From Diabrotica undecimpunctata (Eukaryota; Arthropoda; Insecta; Coleoptera; Chrysomelidae): DNA of 64,000 nt. Below are positions 43,440 through 54,799 of this stretch, piece after piece (within the stretch, counting starts at the first letter, position 1; each line of letters begins with the position of its first letter). The stretch lies in NCBI RefSeq assembly GCF_040954645.1, contig NC_092806.1:22035644-22099643 (forward strand). Reading direction: 5' to 3'. The notes under the pieces were generated by a model that was not told where the DNA came from, ran no database searches, and worked only from the letters and a program-made list of their open reading frames with translations. A program made the translations under genes and the position numbers.

Positions 43440-45250
43440 ATGCTTCCACTGCTGGACATAAGTCTCTCTCAGCTCTTTCCATCTATCAATATCTTGTGCT
43501 ACTTACATCCAGTTATTGCTAACAGCCCATCCTCTGCTCCGTATTGTTCTTGTCTTGTTCTATACTCGACAATACGTTTTGTTCATCGGTTGTCTGATAA
43601 TCGCCGACGTGTCCTGTCCAATTCCATTTTAGCAACGCGATTTTTTCGATGACGTCTGTTGTTTTTATTCTACGACGTATTTCTTCGTTTGGGATTCGGT
43701 CTCTCGTTCAATAGCCCTCTGAGTCACGCGAATCTTATTCACTACCTTTTTTGTTAGTGTTAATGCTTCCGCTCCAAGTGAGTACATGTAACACACATTG
43801 GTCAAAGATTTTCCTCCTCGCTGTAGACAGAATTTATTTGTTTCTTGTTCTCTTGATAGTCTTACGCTAGCTGTAGCATCTTATTAGATATATATGATTA
43901 TGTTAGTGTACCGATAGTCTATTCGGCATTCTATCAATGCTTTTAACATTTTTTGATGGCTTATGGTATCGCATGCTTTCTCGTAGTCGACAAATATCAG
44001 TGCCCATGGTTTGTTGTATTCTGCAGACTTCTCTCTCAGGTTCTTTACCACTAGTAAATAGTCGTATTCCGTAGTGCTGTATTCCGATCTAAATCCAGCC
44101 TGTTCTCTATACTGATAGAAGTCTAATTTAGCGTCCAACCTTTTTTTGATAATTTTCGTGAAAAGTTTATATATGTATGAAAGCAAACTTATAGGACGGT
44201 TTTTTAGGTATTTTATGTCTCCTTGCTAGGGCCTGCGTAGCGCAAGCGGTAGGATGCTTGACTCGCAAGCTGGTGGTCCGAGGTTCGAATCCCACCGCCG
44301 GCAAGAACATCTAGACATTTTAAAAATGTCTATAGGCCCCAGGTCGACTCAGCCTGAATAAAAATGAGTACCTTGGGTAAAACCAGGGGTAATAATAGAC
44401 GGTTGAAGCGTAGCACTGGCCATGTTACCTTCCTTGTATACCGTAGGCCCTAGATATAGCAGACTACCCTACTATACTCCCAAAGCCGCGACAGCGGTAT
44501 AAAACGGGAGACTATTATTATTATGTCTCCTTGCTTGTGTAATAAAATAATGACTGCAGTGTTCCATTGAGAAGGAGTTTTTCCTTGATAGATACATTCG
44601 GTGAAAAGCTTGGCGAAAGCCTGGATAATTTTATTTTCACCTAGTTTGATCGCTTCTATTACTACTCCGTCATTGCCAAGTGATTTGTTATTTTTCATTT
44701 CTAAAAGTGCCGTTTTGATTTCGTATGGAGTTATTTCTGGCATGAATTCTGATCCCTGGTTTGTGATTTTGGGCAGGGGCTGATCTTGTATTTCGTCGGT
44801 GCTCTCATACATTTCGCGATAAAAGGATTCGATAACCTCAAGGATTTTGGTTCTATCAGTCGTAATGTTTCCATCTTTTTTTTTTTTATTTTGTACATAT
44901 TTTGTTACTTATGTTGTTCCCTCAAAACTTTTAAACTTTTGTTTTCTTGAATTATTTTAGTTATTTCTCTTCTATTATTTCCTCTTACGTATTTTTGGAT
45001 TGACCGATGGGTGGACATCTTTATTTCATTTCATTTCTTCATTGTTGTGTAGTTGGAGCCGTATTTTTCCGTCAGCTGTATTCTTTTACCTATTAGCTCT
45101 TTAGTATTTTGGCTTAGTTTTTCTATATGGTTCAGAACTTTCTTTCCGTTTCTTTTAGATCCTTCGTTATGACATCATTTGCTTGATCTACATCTTCTAT
45201 TTCATGTGCAAGTCTTGTTAGTAATTATAATTATAATTAGTAATATAAAT
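43440..45250 (-). pseudogene. RTE-like LINE interrupted by a SINE
   Basis: Minus strand, from the right: a charged linker in pieces (45250-44820), then the frame 44812-44522 with LPKITNQGSEFMPEITPYEI, LLEMKNNKSLGNDGVVIEAI, and AVIILLHKQGDI. After the SINE at 44228-44520 the frame resumes with KYLKNRPISLLSYIYKLFTK and continues (43884-44186) with EQAGFRSEYSTTEYDYLLVV and VDYEKACDTISHQKMLKALI. The palm box is deleted; C-terminal boxes EIRRRIKTTDVIEKIALLKW and NWTGHVGD follow at 43620-43690. QGDI/KYLKNRPISLL joins in frame when the SINE and one target copy are removed. Confidence 0.88.
44213..44535 (+). mobile_element. tRNA-derived SINE with 15-bp target-site duplication
   Basis: Flanked by perfect copies of TTATGTCTCCTTGCT (44213-44227 and 44521-44535). 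The body (44228-44520) begins with a tRNA-like head: GCGTAGCGCAAGCGGTAGGA resembles the A box, GGTTCGAATCC (44282-44292) is a perfect B box, and CGCCGGC closes the acceptor side. A roughly 200-bp unrelated middle follows, and an ATT repeat tail precedes the second duplication. The cloverleaf is degenerate (acceptor mismatch), so it is not a functional tRNA gene. Transcription would be by RNA polymerase III, with a LINE supplying mobilisation. Confidence 0.92.
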
Positions 45251-45394
45251 ATATAATTACATACCTAAAGACATAAGTTTTCTTCTTCCGATAAGGAGGC
45301 ATCATCATTATCATCATCATCATCAGTTTCTTAATTTCCCACAGAAATATTAATTGGTTCTATTGTTTCCTCCATTAACATATCGAGTTTCCAG
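45251..45394. repeat. TAAT/ATC-rich simple sequence between two LINEs
   Basis: A short AT-rich stretch and an ATC-rich run (about 45302-45335, ATCATCATTATCATCATCAT then CATCAG) separate the minus-strand LINE from the next plus-strand LINE. Confidence 0.5.
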
Positions 45395-46605
45395 ATACAG
45401 GGTCGTATTTACAATAAATGCGAGGAATATCTGGATGACACACAGTTTGGTATCCGTAACGGGTTTGGAACGAGAGAGGCACTGTTTGGAATGAACGTAC
45501 TTGCTCAAAGATGTCGACATATATCTGTAGATATCTACTGTTGTTTTATAGACTTCCAAAAGGCATTTGATCATGTTAAGCACTCTATATTGATCGAAGT
45601 TCTAAAAGACATTGGCTTGGATGGCAGAGATGTTCAAATAATTGCAAATTTATATTGGAATCAAACAACATCAGTTTTAGTAGATGGTGTGGAATCACAG
45701 GCTCTTAATATTAAAAGAGGAGTACGGCAGGGATGCCCGTACTTTAAGTTTACTCCGAAAGAATTTTTAGAAAAGCACTTTCTGAAAAACAAGAAGGAAT
45801 ACTTGTGAACGGTGAAGTCATCAATAATGTGCGATATGTGGACGATACAGTACTCCTATCTTCTAGTCAAGAAGATTTGCAAACACTACTTAATAGTGTC
45901 GTTGAGAGTTGTACGGAGGCAGGTCTGGATCTGAAATTACGGAAAACCAAAATACTCGTAATAAGTAAACAACAGCATATAAAACTGTCTATATATGTAA
46001 ATAATACCAAACTTGAGCAAGCTGATAAAATCGTTTACCTTGGACAGCAATTAAACTGTAACGCAGAAAGTCACGGCGAAATTAGATCTAGGATAGAGCA
46101 GGATAGAGCGACTTTTAGAAGGATGTCTAAGGTGTTATGTAACAGAGACCTAAAATTGGCATTGAGGATCCGCCTACTTCGCTGCTACGTGTTCTCGGTC
46201 TTACTTTGCGGTGTCGAGTCCTGGACTGTAAATAAAATCGATCTAAATCGCCTTGAGGCTTTCGAAATGTATAGAACAATTTTAAAAGTTTCCTGGGTGG
46301 AGAAGATTCGAAACTCCACAATACTAGAACGTCTCAGCAAGACTACTGAGATCATAAAAAGCATCAAGCAGAGAAAGCTGGAGTATTTCGGACATGTAAT
46401 GAGAGGTCCCAAATATAGGTTGCTACAAAATATCATGCAATTAAAAATAGCAGGCAAACGCAGTCCAGGACGAAGAAAAACCTCATGGTTGCAGAACTTG
46501 CGAGATTGGTATGGTGTTGATCCAATCATGCTATTTAGGGTGGCAGTGAATAAAATTAAGATAGCTATGATGGTAACCAACGTTCTGAAAGGACATGGTA
46601 CATGA
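45395..46605 (+). pseudogene. RTE-like LINE, RT to C-terminus, one internal deletion
   Basis: RT starts in mid-domain (FGIRNGFGTREALFGMNVLA) and continues with CCFIDFQKAFDHVKHSILIE and NIKRGVRQGCP (45491-45730). A short deletion and frameshift follow where SPLLFN should be. A clean 266-codon frame (45805-46605) holds VRYVDDTVLLSSSQ (YVDD intact), KIVYLGQQLN, CGVESWTVNKIDLNRLEAFE, LEYFGHVMRGPKYRLL, SPGRRKTSWLQNLRDW and a normal stop. It is 5'-truncated; a short AAAAAGAAG tail follows the stop. Confidence 0.9.
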
Positions 46606-46611
46606 AAAAGA

Positions 46612-46975
46612 AGAGTTTCCAGAATGTTTCTTCCTCTGCTATGACACGTCTTATAGCTCTTTAGCATTTGTCAGTTGAAATTTTTTTCAGTCAGATAATA
46701 GTTGACAAACATCTCGAAGATAAAATGTTGTATTATTTCTCGCAACATATTTCTTCATTTGAGCCCAGATTAGTTCTATGGGATTAAGTTCACAGTGATA
46801 AGGTGGTAATCGCAACACTTTAACTCCATTTTCTTTGGCTATTTCTAGACTCCTATAAACTATACTCCTTAAATTTTGGTGAATATTGTTTACATAGCTG
46901 TAATAACTCTTTTTTGAGTAAACCTTGTACTCTGTAAGAACTATAGAGAGATAAATGTTAATGTCAGGCACAATG
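46612..46975 (-). pseudogene. DDE transposase C-terminal fragment, relative of 31248-32181
   Basis: Minus-strand frame with EIAKENGVKVLRLPPYHCEL, NPIELIWAQMKKYVARNNTT and VCQLLSD, followed in degraded form by FQLTNAKEL. It matches the C-terminal half of the transposase at 31603-32181 block by block, including the NPIEL box with the catalytic Glu. The Asp-containing blocks are missing. Confidence 0.75.
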
Positions 46976-47310
46976 AAAATTTGGGAGAGAACTGTAGAGC
47001 GAAGGTTAAGAAGGAAGACATCGATGGGAGAAGAACAGTTTGTGTTTATGCCAGGAATAAGGACAAAGAATACCCTTATCGTGAAAGATAAGATATGAGG
47101 GAGAGGACACCAAGTGTATGGGGGAACGTAAATGTATGAGGATGGATAGACCTGGTAGAAGTTGAAGGAAAGAGAAGTAGAGGAAACCCGAGAAGATCAA
47201 AGGACTGTGTGGCAGGTAACTTAAGAGAGAAAGGTTTAAATGAAGAAGATACATGGACAAAAATGAGTGGCGAGAAGGGCGACCCTTGAAAAGGTTAAAG
47301 CTGAGGAAGA
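46976..47310 (+). pseudogene. LINE with large internal deletion
   Basis: KIWERTVERRLRR and EEQFVFMPGIRTKNTLI (RT motif 2 region) are followed, after only about 30 codons, by KRSRGNPRRSKDCVAGNLRE and KGLNEEDTW, the C-terminal boxes. The whole palm and thumb are missing. It differs from the other LINE families here by the FMPG-R-T block. Confidence 0.7.
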
Positions 47311-48266
47311 ACAAGTTATATAAGCACACAATCAACTTTTTGCGTAGATTCTTGTCTGGTCACAAGGCTTTTTTTGATTTATTGTATTTTATTCACCTTC
47401 TGACTTCTTCTGAGAAAGTGTGAGCTATTCTTGCAATCAATATCTTCAGATTGAGGGTAGTTCAGTCTGAATTCTCTTTTTATGGGAGTTTTTTTATTGT
47501 TTTAGCATTTTGTTCGATCTTATATAATGTACTATCCCTTTCTGTCTATATACTATCCATGTATTGGAGGGATGGGTTTTTCTCATTTCTTAAGGTTTTA
47601 ATTATCTCTCGAGCTTATTGCTCTTGCTAATTGCTTCCTGACCTCCCTGTTTAGCAAACTGGAGAGCACAAATGGAGGACAGAAAAAAAGTAAAAACTAA
47701 CAATGAACCAATAGCATGTAGCACCATATCTCTGTGACGACTGAAACAATTTTAATACATTTTAATATCAAATGATTAGACAAGATTTATTTCAGATTTT
47801 ACACATATTTGAAATAAATTTGTATTTAGCACAATATATTATTATTCTTTAAGTCTGAAATCTGCGAAGACTGTTAAATTGTTTACTAGTTTAATATATA
47901 TTGAGGAATTAGTATATTTACATTCATATTTATTAAAAGAGATCTTTTTAATTAATTTAATTATTTTAAAATCTCCATCGGTAATAAGTTCCGCAGAGTC
48001 CAAGATTTTACAACTTCTGTATTCTCTTTGACCGGCCTATGACATTTTCATGGGCCATAAAATGAAAGGAAATGAACTGCGCCTGCGTTCCACCACCGCC
48101 AGACACAGCAGCCTCTGTTTTCAACCTGGCCTCATATCGAAGTCAGCCGTTGAACAAGTGTGATCTGTGTAACTTCTGTAATATTTGATTTTTGAAAAGT
48201 GACAAGTTTTGTTTTTGACTAACAGACAATTTTTGATTTGTTGTTTTTGTGAACTAACTGTTGCAA
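47311..48266 (+). promoter_or_regulatory. Upstream and 5' leader region of noc/elB
   Basis: No transposon remnants were recognised between 47311 and the noc start codon. About 48060-48200 is GC-richer with CpG dinucleotides and probably contains the transcription start and 5'UTR. No TATA box at a convincing distance was identified. The start codon context is GCAAATGG. Confidence 0.4.
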
Positions 48267-51200
48267 ATGGTGGTGTTAGAAGGTGGCAGTATGTTGTCCT
48301 CCGCGGGCAATCAGTACCTTCAACCGGATTATTTATCCCCTTTACCTACTACGGTAAGATACCTACATAAATTATTATTTAAAATTATTATTGTTTTTTA
48401 TTAACTAAATAATTACGCGTAAAGTTTTGTAAACGGGTTCTAAAGAAAATTTTAAGAATTTTACTAAAGAATTTAAGAAAATAAGAACATTTAAAATTTG
48501 TGTATAATTTACCAAAATATATTACCAGAAAACGGGTACATATTACTTACCTAAATTTAGATTTCATCAAGATTTATAAAGGAAAAAATGGATATTTAAT
48601 AATGTCAAACAAAGATATATTTTACATAGACCATTCCTATATAGTGTACTAACCACTAAATACCATATTTTGGCATCAGATATATCAAATTTGTTTATTC
48701 TTAGCCTGAAAAACTATTATTCTTTAGTATTAAAATATATTTTGCCTTGTTACGAAACTTAGAACCCCTTTTTGCCATCTTTCGTTATCGTCTTTTGCCG
48801 TCGGATGTGAGACAGACAAATTCAGTGCTATGTATTTGTTTAAATAAGATCATACATCTATGTGTTCTTTTCATATTGCTTATTCTACGTATAATTGTGA
48901 TTTTCTTCAGGTTTTTTTAGTTTTTATGCAATCTTGTGATTTCAGCTGCCGTCGGTCGCATGATTGCGTGAGATTCGGATATTTATTGCATCAAGAAAAT
49001 CATTTTCTTATTTTATTCCTAACATTTATCGTTCAGTCTTCGGTCTAAAGTTGTTGACGATAGGTTATACAATTATTGACATGAGAATAAACTTGTAACA
49101 CTCCGTTTCTAATGTCTTTATCATACTGATATATATTACTTGATACTAATAATTTTCTTATTTTATTCCTAAAATTTATCGTTCAGTCTTCAGTCTAAAG
49201 TTGTTGACGATAGGTTATACAATTATTGACATAAGAATAAACTTGTAACACTCCCTTTCTAATGCCTTTATCACACTGATAGATATTACTTGTTAGATTT
49301 TACCTCAGCACACAAAAGGTTATTTTTTGCATTACATTATCTAAAAAACCTATAATCTTTTATTTCTTATTTTGTATATTATGTGTAATACTTGCACAAT
49401 TAAATATCAACATTGAAAATCAATAGATTTTAGTTTGGATAAACTTTTTCCGATCACTATTTACAATGACAGTGCTTATTCTAATCAATCATCACACTGA
49501 AATACTTTATATTAGTACATATTTCCTGATTACTGAGAATACTCAGGTACTTTACTTAGGACGTGGTTCATTTTATATTAATTTTGAGTGGATTTATATC
49601 GCGATCGCAAATTACAGTAAAATATAGAGAACTTGGGAAACGGTTGCTAGAGAAAATTACCAAACAATCAAACTCAAAGAAACTAAATGACAACACGGCG
49701 AAAAAGTTATATTTTATTTACGAGTGATGCAGTAATAAATATCAAATATTAGGAATTGAGGAATTATAAGTAGATATTAAAGGATTTACAATAAACTTAA
49801 AGATTTTTCACGAAAGTAATAAACAGAGTAGAAATACGGAAGATATTTTTCGATATCTAATCGAGAACACCACAAAAATTCTGAAGTTTGACCAGGTCGA
49901 AAGATCAAGAATAACGAAGAGCCAGGAATATATAAAAGGGAAGCCATAGGTACTAAAATGATAAAAAGATTGAAAACTAGACAAGCAAAACATGACATTC
50001 AAATATCGATATTTTCTTTCTTAGTAATATTATAAATTTTATGTATGTCTTTGTCAACTGAATTTACATTGCGTCCTACAATTATTGACAATTTGCTTGA
50101 TTTATTTAATAACCTACTTTTCTTTTGTTTCAGCTCGATGCGAAAAAGAGTCCATTGGCTCTATTGGCACAAACGTGCAGTCAAATAGGAGCTGATACGC
50201 CCACAACAAAAACGCTTATTTCTCCTTTAGATAAAGCGAAGAAGATCGGCAGCGACAATTCACGAACTTCGCCGTCTTCAGGGAAAGAGAAAACAGATAA
50301 GGCGTCCCCACGGATAACACCAAGTGAACAAAGGTTGGCGTTTAAACCCTATGAAACTAACGTGATAACGAAGAGAACTGAAGATATTCGTCCAAGCTCT
50401 GAGAATAGTGTACACAATGGTGATGATAAAAAATCTGACAATGGTAGTGCTGGTAGAAAAACCGCGTCGCCCTCCAGGAACTCAGCTACTCCCGTCACCG
50501 ATACGGGGAAAAGTTCTCCAGACCAGAAATGTGTTACTCCATCAGCAAGAGGCGCCAGTCCTATTATTCGGTCAGGGCTAGAAATACTGCAAGGCCATCC
50601 GAAAGATACTCCTCTTGGAACATTTAAACCTAGTGCGCTATCATCCGGTTTGAGTGGTTTGAACAATCCCTTGAGTTCTTTGTGTTGTCCACCCGGCTTA
50701 GAAGCAACTAATCCTGCATTTAGACCTCCGTTTCCCGGTGCTTCGTTTAGTGCGCAACACGCAGCTATGTTTGCTGCAGGATATCCTGGCGGTACTCCAG
50801 GTCCATACCTAAGTTATGCTCGTGTAAAAACTCCTTCAGGCGGCGAAGCATTAGTTCCAGTTTGTAAAGATCCCTACTGCACAGGATGTCAATTTAGTTT
50901 ACAAAATCAACAATTACTAATGAGTGGTGCTGCAGGCCCTTGCCCTTCTGGATGCACCCAGTGTGATCACCAAAAGTACAATTTAGCCATGGCGATGTCT
51001 TTGGTTCCTCCAGGTCCAGTTCCCACATCGTCCTTAGCGTATTCTCAGCTAGGGAGACCTTATGTATGCAATTGGATAGCAGGTGACACATATTGTGGAA
51101 AGAGGTTCGTTACATCAGAGGAACTTTTACAACATCTTAGAACTCACACCAATGGATCTGATCCAGCCACATCAGCTAGTTCGTCCTTACTTAGTCATCA

Positions 51201-51420
51201 TTCGTTATTCTCTTCAGCTTCTCTACATCGGGCAGGCTATCCCAATCCACCTCTGAGTCCATTATCTGCAGCGAGATACCATCCGTATGGAAAACCCACT
51301 TTACCAACATCTTTGGCTGCTTCTCCATACAGTGCATTTAATCCAACGAGTTTAGGACCTTATTATTCCGCGTATTCTGTTTATGGACAAAGATTGGGGG
51401 CGGCAGCAGTACATCAATAG
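48267..51420 (+). CDS. noc: NET-family zinc-finger transcriptional co-repressor (no ocelli / elbow)
   Basis: Two coding exons: 48267-48353 (29 codons, MVVLEGGSMLSSAGNQYLQP onward, donor GTAAGA) and 50134-51420 (acceptor TTTTGTTTCAG), phase 0, giving 457 residues. Blocks in order: QYLQPDYLSPLP; SPLALLAQTCSQIG (Sp motif, residues 35-48); FKPY at 99-102, the Groucho-type interaction motif of this family; Cys clusters CKDPYCTGC and CPSGCTQC (273-306, buttonhead-box-like); a single atypical C2H2 finger with C341, C350, H363, H367 (C-x8-C-x12-H-x3-H); tail YSVYGQRLGA. In Drosophila, noc and elB repress genes in tracheal, eye, ocellar and appendage development as nuclear co-repressors. Whether this is noc or elB cannot be settled by eye; the MVVLEGG start is noc-like. 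Confidence 0.95.
48354..50133 (+). other. noc/elB intron
   Basis: A 1780-bp intron with canonical GTAAGA donor and pyrimidine-rich TTTTGTTTCAG acceptor. It contains no transposon protein remnant. A 140-bp segment is duplicated in tandem at 49003-49292. Introns of this gene family often hold enhancers, so the repeated segment deserves attention, but there is no direct evidence of function. Confidence 0.85.
49003..49292. repeat. Tandem duplication, 140 bp with 150-bp period, inside the noc/elB intron
   Basis: 49003-49142 and 49153-49292 are nearly identical (about ten differences). The unit contains CTAAAGTTGTTGACGATAGG then TTATACAATTATTGAC, AAACTTGTAACACTCC and a CTGATAGATATT-like end. High identity points to a fairly recent duplication. 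Confidence 0.9.
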
Positions 51421-52285
51421 TCCTAATTTGTTAACAGCTTTTGATGAATGTACATGATGTCCTGGAGTATTTAATTATATTAACAAAATCAATCAATTTG
51501 ACTTTTGAAGTATGAAAAATTATGTGATTAACATTAATAGCGATTTTATCTTCCTTTATTTTGAGTTTGTCAATTTTTAAGCTATTTAAAAACAAGTACA
51601 TATTTTGTACATTGATCATATATTTTCAATTAATATTTAGTCTAATTTGGCATGATTCACGATTAGCTTTTACATCTTCTTAACGTTTTTCTTGTGCTGT
51701 CTTTATCTTTATCACAGGAATATATCTTAAATGTGTTTCCTACAATTCTTATGAATGGTTAATAATTAAATATTTAACAAGTTTCTACATTCACTAAATT
51801 CTTTATTAGTTCTGTACTATACTGTATGTAAACACACAATCTTACTCACAGTTTTTTGCACAAAACTGCATAGATTTTGATTAATGTTATTGATATTGTG
51901 TGACCTGGATGTTGAATTTATATTTTTGATCCGGTAATGATACTCACAGGACATTCTGTACATTTTAGACATTGCGATTGATTGTCCATAACTGCAGACT
52001 GTGATAATTTGTACATATTATTTTTGATTCGTGGTGAATGATGTGCAATCTTCGATGAAATAAATAATATCTTACGCAATGCGTTTTTAGATATTGTTCG
52101 ATTTTTATAGATCTAGGATGTTTCTCTATCATCCAAAAAATCTCATTTCTATAGTTATTTAAATGAATGTTGAGTTTCAATGATGCTTTAATAAAATGTT
52201 TGTAAATGTATTTTATGTTTTTTTTTTCACCTACAAGTTTATACTGTAAATATGTATAAAGCATACAATAAAAAAGCAACAGTAA
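51421..52285 (+). other. noc/elB 3'UTR with several polyadenylation signals
   Basis: AT-rich non-coding sequence after the stop. Canonical AATAAA hexamers lie at about 52060, 52190 and 52267, so the mRNA could end near 52090, 52215 or 52290. Short minus-strand frames here are chance. ATTTA elements are frequent, in keeping with an unstable developmental mRNA, but this is only suggestive in such AT-rich DNA. Confidence 0.65.
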
Positions 52286-52984
52286 GTAAAGAAGCTGTTG
52301 GAATACACATCCGTTCTGAGGTATCCCTCAGTACTTTTCTGCCATTGATAATTATGATTAATTAGGAAAGAGATTGAGGAAACTATGAAGTACAGAATAA
52401 ACAATGTTGTAACTAATTAAGCAACTAGACTTTGGATATGATATAGGTACGTCAAATAAAATTGGTTTCAATATCCCGGAAATGGAAAATTTTAAGATTT
52501 TGGTGGTGTAAAAAATTGATCGAAAGTACCAAATAATGGGTTAAAATATACATATATTCGACATTTTCATCATTAATTTGATTGGTTCATTTTGATTATA
52601 GTTTTCAACTATTCCTCTATACGTTTCCATTCCGAAAGTTTGTGGAAGACATAGGTCAGTGGCTAGATAATATCTTACCAAGCCGAATGCGTGAACTGTC
52701 AACGTTGCCAATTTGCCACTATAGTGTTTGCCGCGTTCTTGCTTTAACTTCCAACTTGTCCTACTCACCTAAGCCTACCTATAATATGGATATTACAGCT
52801 CTGCCATCTATTATAGAACTCAAAAGTTGTATCAACTTCTTCAGATTACGTTTTGACAGATTATAGCAAATACTCTTAACCCTTACTGGTCCTGTAAGGA
52901 ATATTGTTCGGTCAATAAAATTTAGCTCCGATTTATGGTTTTATCTATTCCTTCTTCTGACTAATCATTCCTCTTTAATAGATA
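52286..52984. other. No recognised gene
   Basis: Opposed 75- and 94-codon frames around 52541-52866 show no known domain. No transposon motif was identified. The last host-like sequence before the LINE at 52985. Confidence 0.35.
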
Positions 52985-53365
52985 CATGTTCTATCGAAGG
53001 TTGGAAATGATCATGGCTATGCTGACCCTGATGACTGCCGCTGCACTACTGCATTTAAATCAGTTCCTCAGGTTCTTAAACCACGATATCCTTCGTCTTC
53101 CCACATTTCGCTCTCCTCGAATTTTGCCTTTCATAATAAGTTGCAATAATGAGTATTTTCGCCCTCTTATCACATGTCTCAAGTACCCAAGTTTTCGTCT
53201 TTTGATAGTCAAGATTATTTCAGCTTCATATTTTATTCTAGTAACTTCTGCGTTTGACATTGATTCCATAATATTCGTAGGATTCTTCTGTAACACTAAA
53301 ATTTAAAGGCGTCCAACTTAATCAGATGCACTTATTTTAATGTCCATGCTTCCAAGCAATAGAGA
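52985..53365 (-). pseudogene. LINE C-terminal fragment
   Basis: Minus strand: a degenerate FKFxCYRRILRI-like block near 53300, then TIKRRKLGYLRHVIRGRKYS and NVGRRRISWFKNLRN (53060-53296 frame), then WFKCSSAAAVIRVSIAMII near 53000. This is the same C-terminal domain as in the 18.9-kb and 34-kb LINEs. No RT core remains. Confidence 0.75.
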
Positions 53366-53479
53366 ATCGACGATGATTAAACTTTATAATTAGCAACATA
53401 AAAATGCTATTAAACTTTTTAATGATGTGACATTTTACCACTGACTAATGAAAAACCTAAGAAATAGCTTAAGTCTGTT

Positions 53480-54680
53480 TTTATAGCAATTCCGAAGAAG
53501 CAGCGGGCAAAAAGATGCGACGAATACAGTTTAATTAGCCTGATGAACCACACATTGAAAATTTTTTTTCCCACTATTCATGGAAGAATAGAGGTAATTG
53601 CGAAAGATACCTAGATGAAACCCAGTTTGAATTTAGGAATGCACTGTATACACATGAGGCACTTTTGGCTTAAATGCAACGTAAAGATAGTTATATGACT
53701 TTCATCGACTACGAAATGGCTTTCAATAAGGTACAGCATGCGCCGCTTTTGAACATATGAAGAACCAAAGGCATTGGTGGAAGAGACCTATGTATCATAG
53801 AAAGCTTGTATTGGAAGCAGAAAGCAGTCGTACGAGTCGATGGGAGATTAACTGACGAATATTACATTTAAAGAGGCGTCAGACAGGGATGCGTTTTATT
53901 CCCGCCGTTATTTAATATCTACTCATATATAATTTTTAGGCTATGCAAGATATAGATTTTGGAGTGAAAATCAATAGTGAACAGATCAATAATCTTTTAA
54001 CTGATTTAACTAAGGCGATAGCCTCCAGGGTCTTTGAGTTATTGAGATATTTAGTCGCCAATCTCACAACAATGCTTCCCTACAGATAGATCAACAAAAC
54101 ATTGAAAAAGTTACTCACTTTAAATGTCAGGGATACTACATTACAGACCAAAGTAAAGAAATCAAATACAGAATTGAAGCAACTCACATAACATTTCTAA
54201 AAATGAAATCATTCTTCCATAACCACAGCGTAAACCTAAAATTACGTCAAAGAATGACCAAATGCTATATGTGACACTGTGACCTGGACTGTGAAGGCTG
54301 ATATGAGTAATCGCCTAGAGGCGTTTGAGGTGCGGTTGCATAGGGGAATGTTCCGAGTACCCTGGACAGCGATTCAGACCAACGAAGCTGTGTTAAATAG
54401 AGCAAATACCATTCGTAAGTTATTGAAAACTATTAAAACAAGAAAAAAATGATACCTACGGCATGTTCTTGAAGGAAACTGGTACAGAATCATTTAGCTT
54501 ATCATGAAAAGAAAAATCAAAGGCCGTAGAGAAATTGGAAGGAAGCAAGTGTTATGGCTCAAGAACATTCGCTCTGGAACAGGAATTCGCACTACCGAAC
54601 AACTATTCCAACTAGCTGAAGACCATGAACAACTCTCGTATGTAATTGCCAACGTAAGGCGGACATTGACCTAATATAGC
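53480..54680 (+). pseudogene. RTE-like LINE, heavily mutated
   Basis: No long open frame, but correct block order is readable across frames: PKKQRAKRCDEYSLISLMNH (53490-53550), a VIxLSSTTKWLSIRYSM stretch in place of the AFDRV box, GVRQGCVLFPPLFNIYS near 53875-53925, AFEVRLHRGMFRVPWTAIQT NEAVL (54320-54395), then LLKTIKTRKK, IGRKQVLWLKNIRSG (54530-54580) and a final stop near 54672. The YADD region is not recognisable. It looks older than most other copies. Confidence 0.7.
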
Positions 54681-54799
54681 ACCCAAAGAAAAAGAAGATT
54701 GGCAAAAATCGTTAAATCTGTTAAATATCATGTTAAAAGTCAGAAGAAACTATTAATGATACAATAAACATTGCTCTAGTAGTGGGAATGACGTTTCGG

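Noticed and set aside
44228..44300. Possible functional tRNA gene
   Set aside because: The acceptor stem has a mismatch, the anticodon arm does not fold into a standard 5-bp stem with 7-nt loop, and the sequence sits in a SINE with target duplications.
45302..45335. Short direct repeats of ATC as a CRISPR-like array
   Set aside because: Simple-sequence microsatellite without spacers, in a eukaryotic genome.
49786..50002. Two minus-strand frames in the noc intron
   Set aside because: Low-complexity aromatic peptides in AT-rich intron DNA, antisense to the gene and without motifs.
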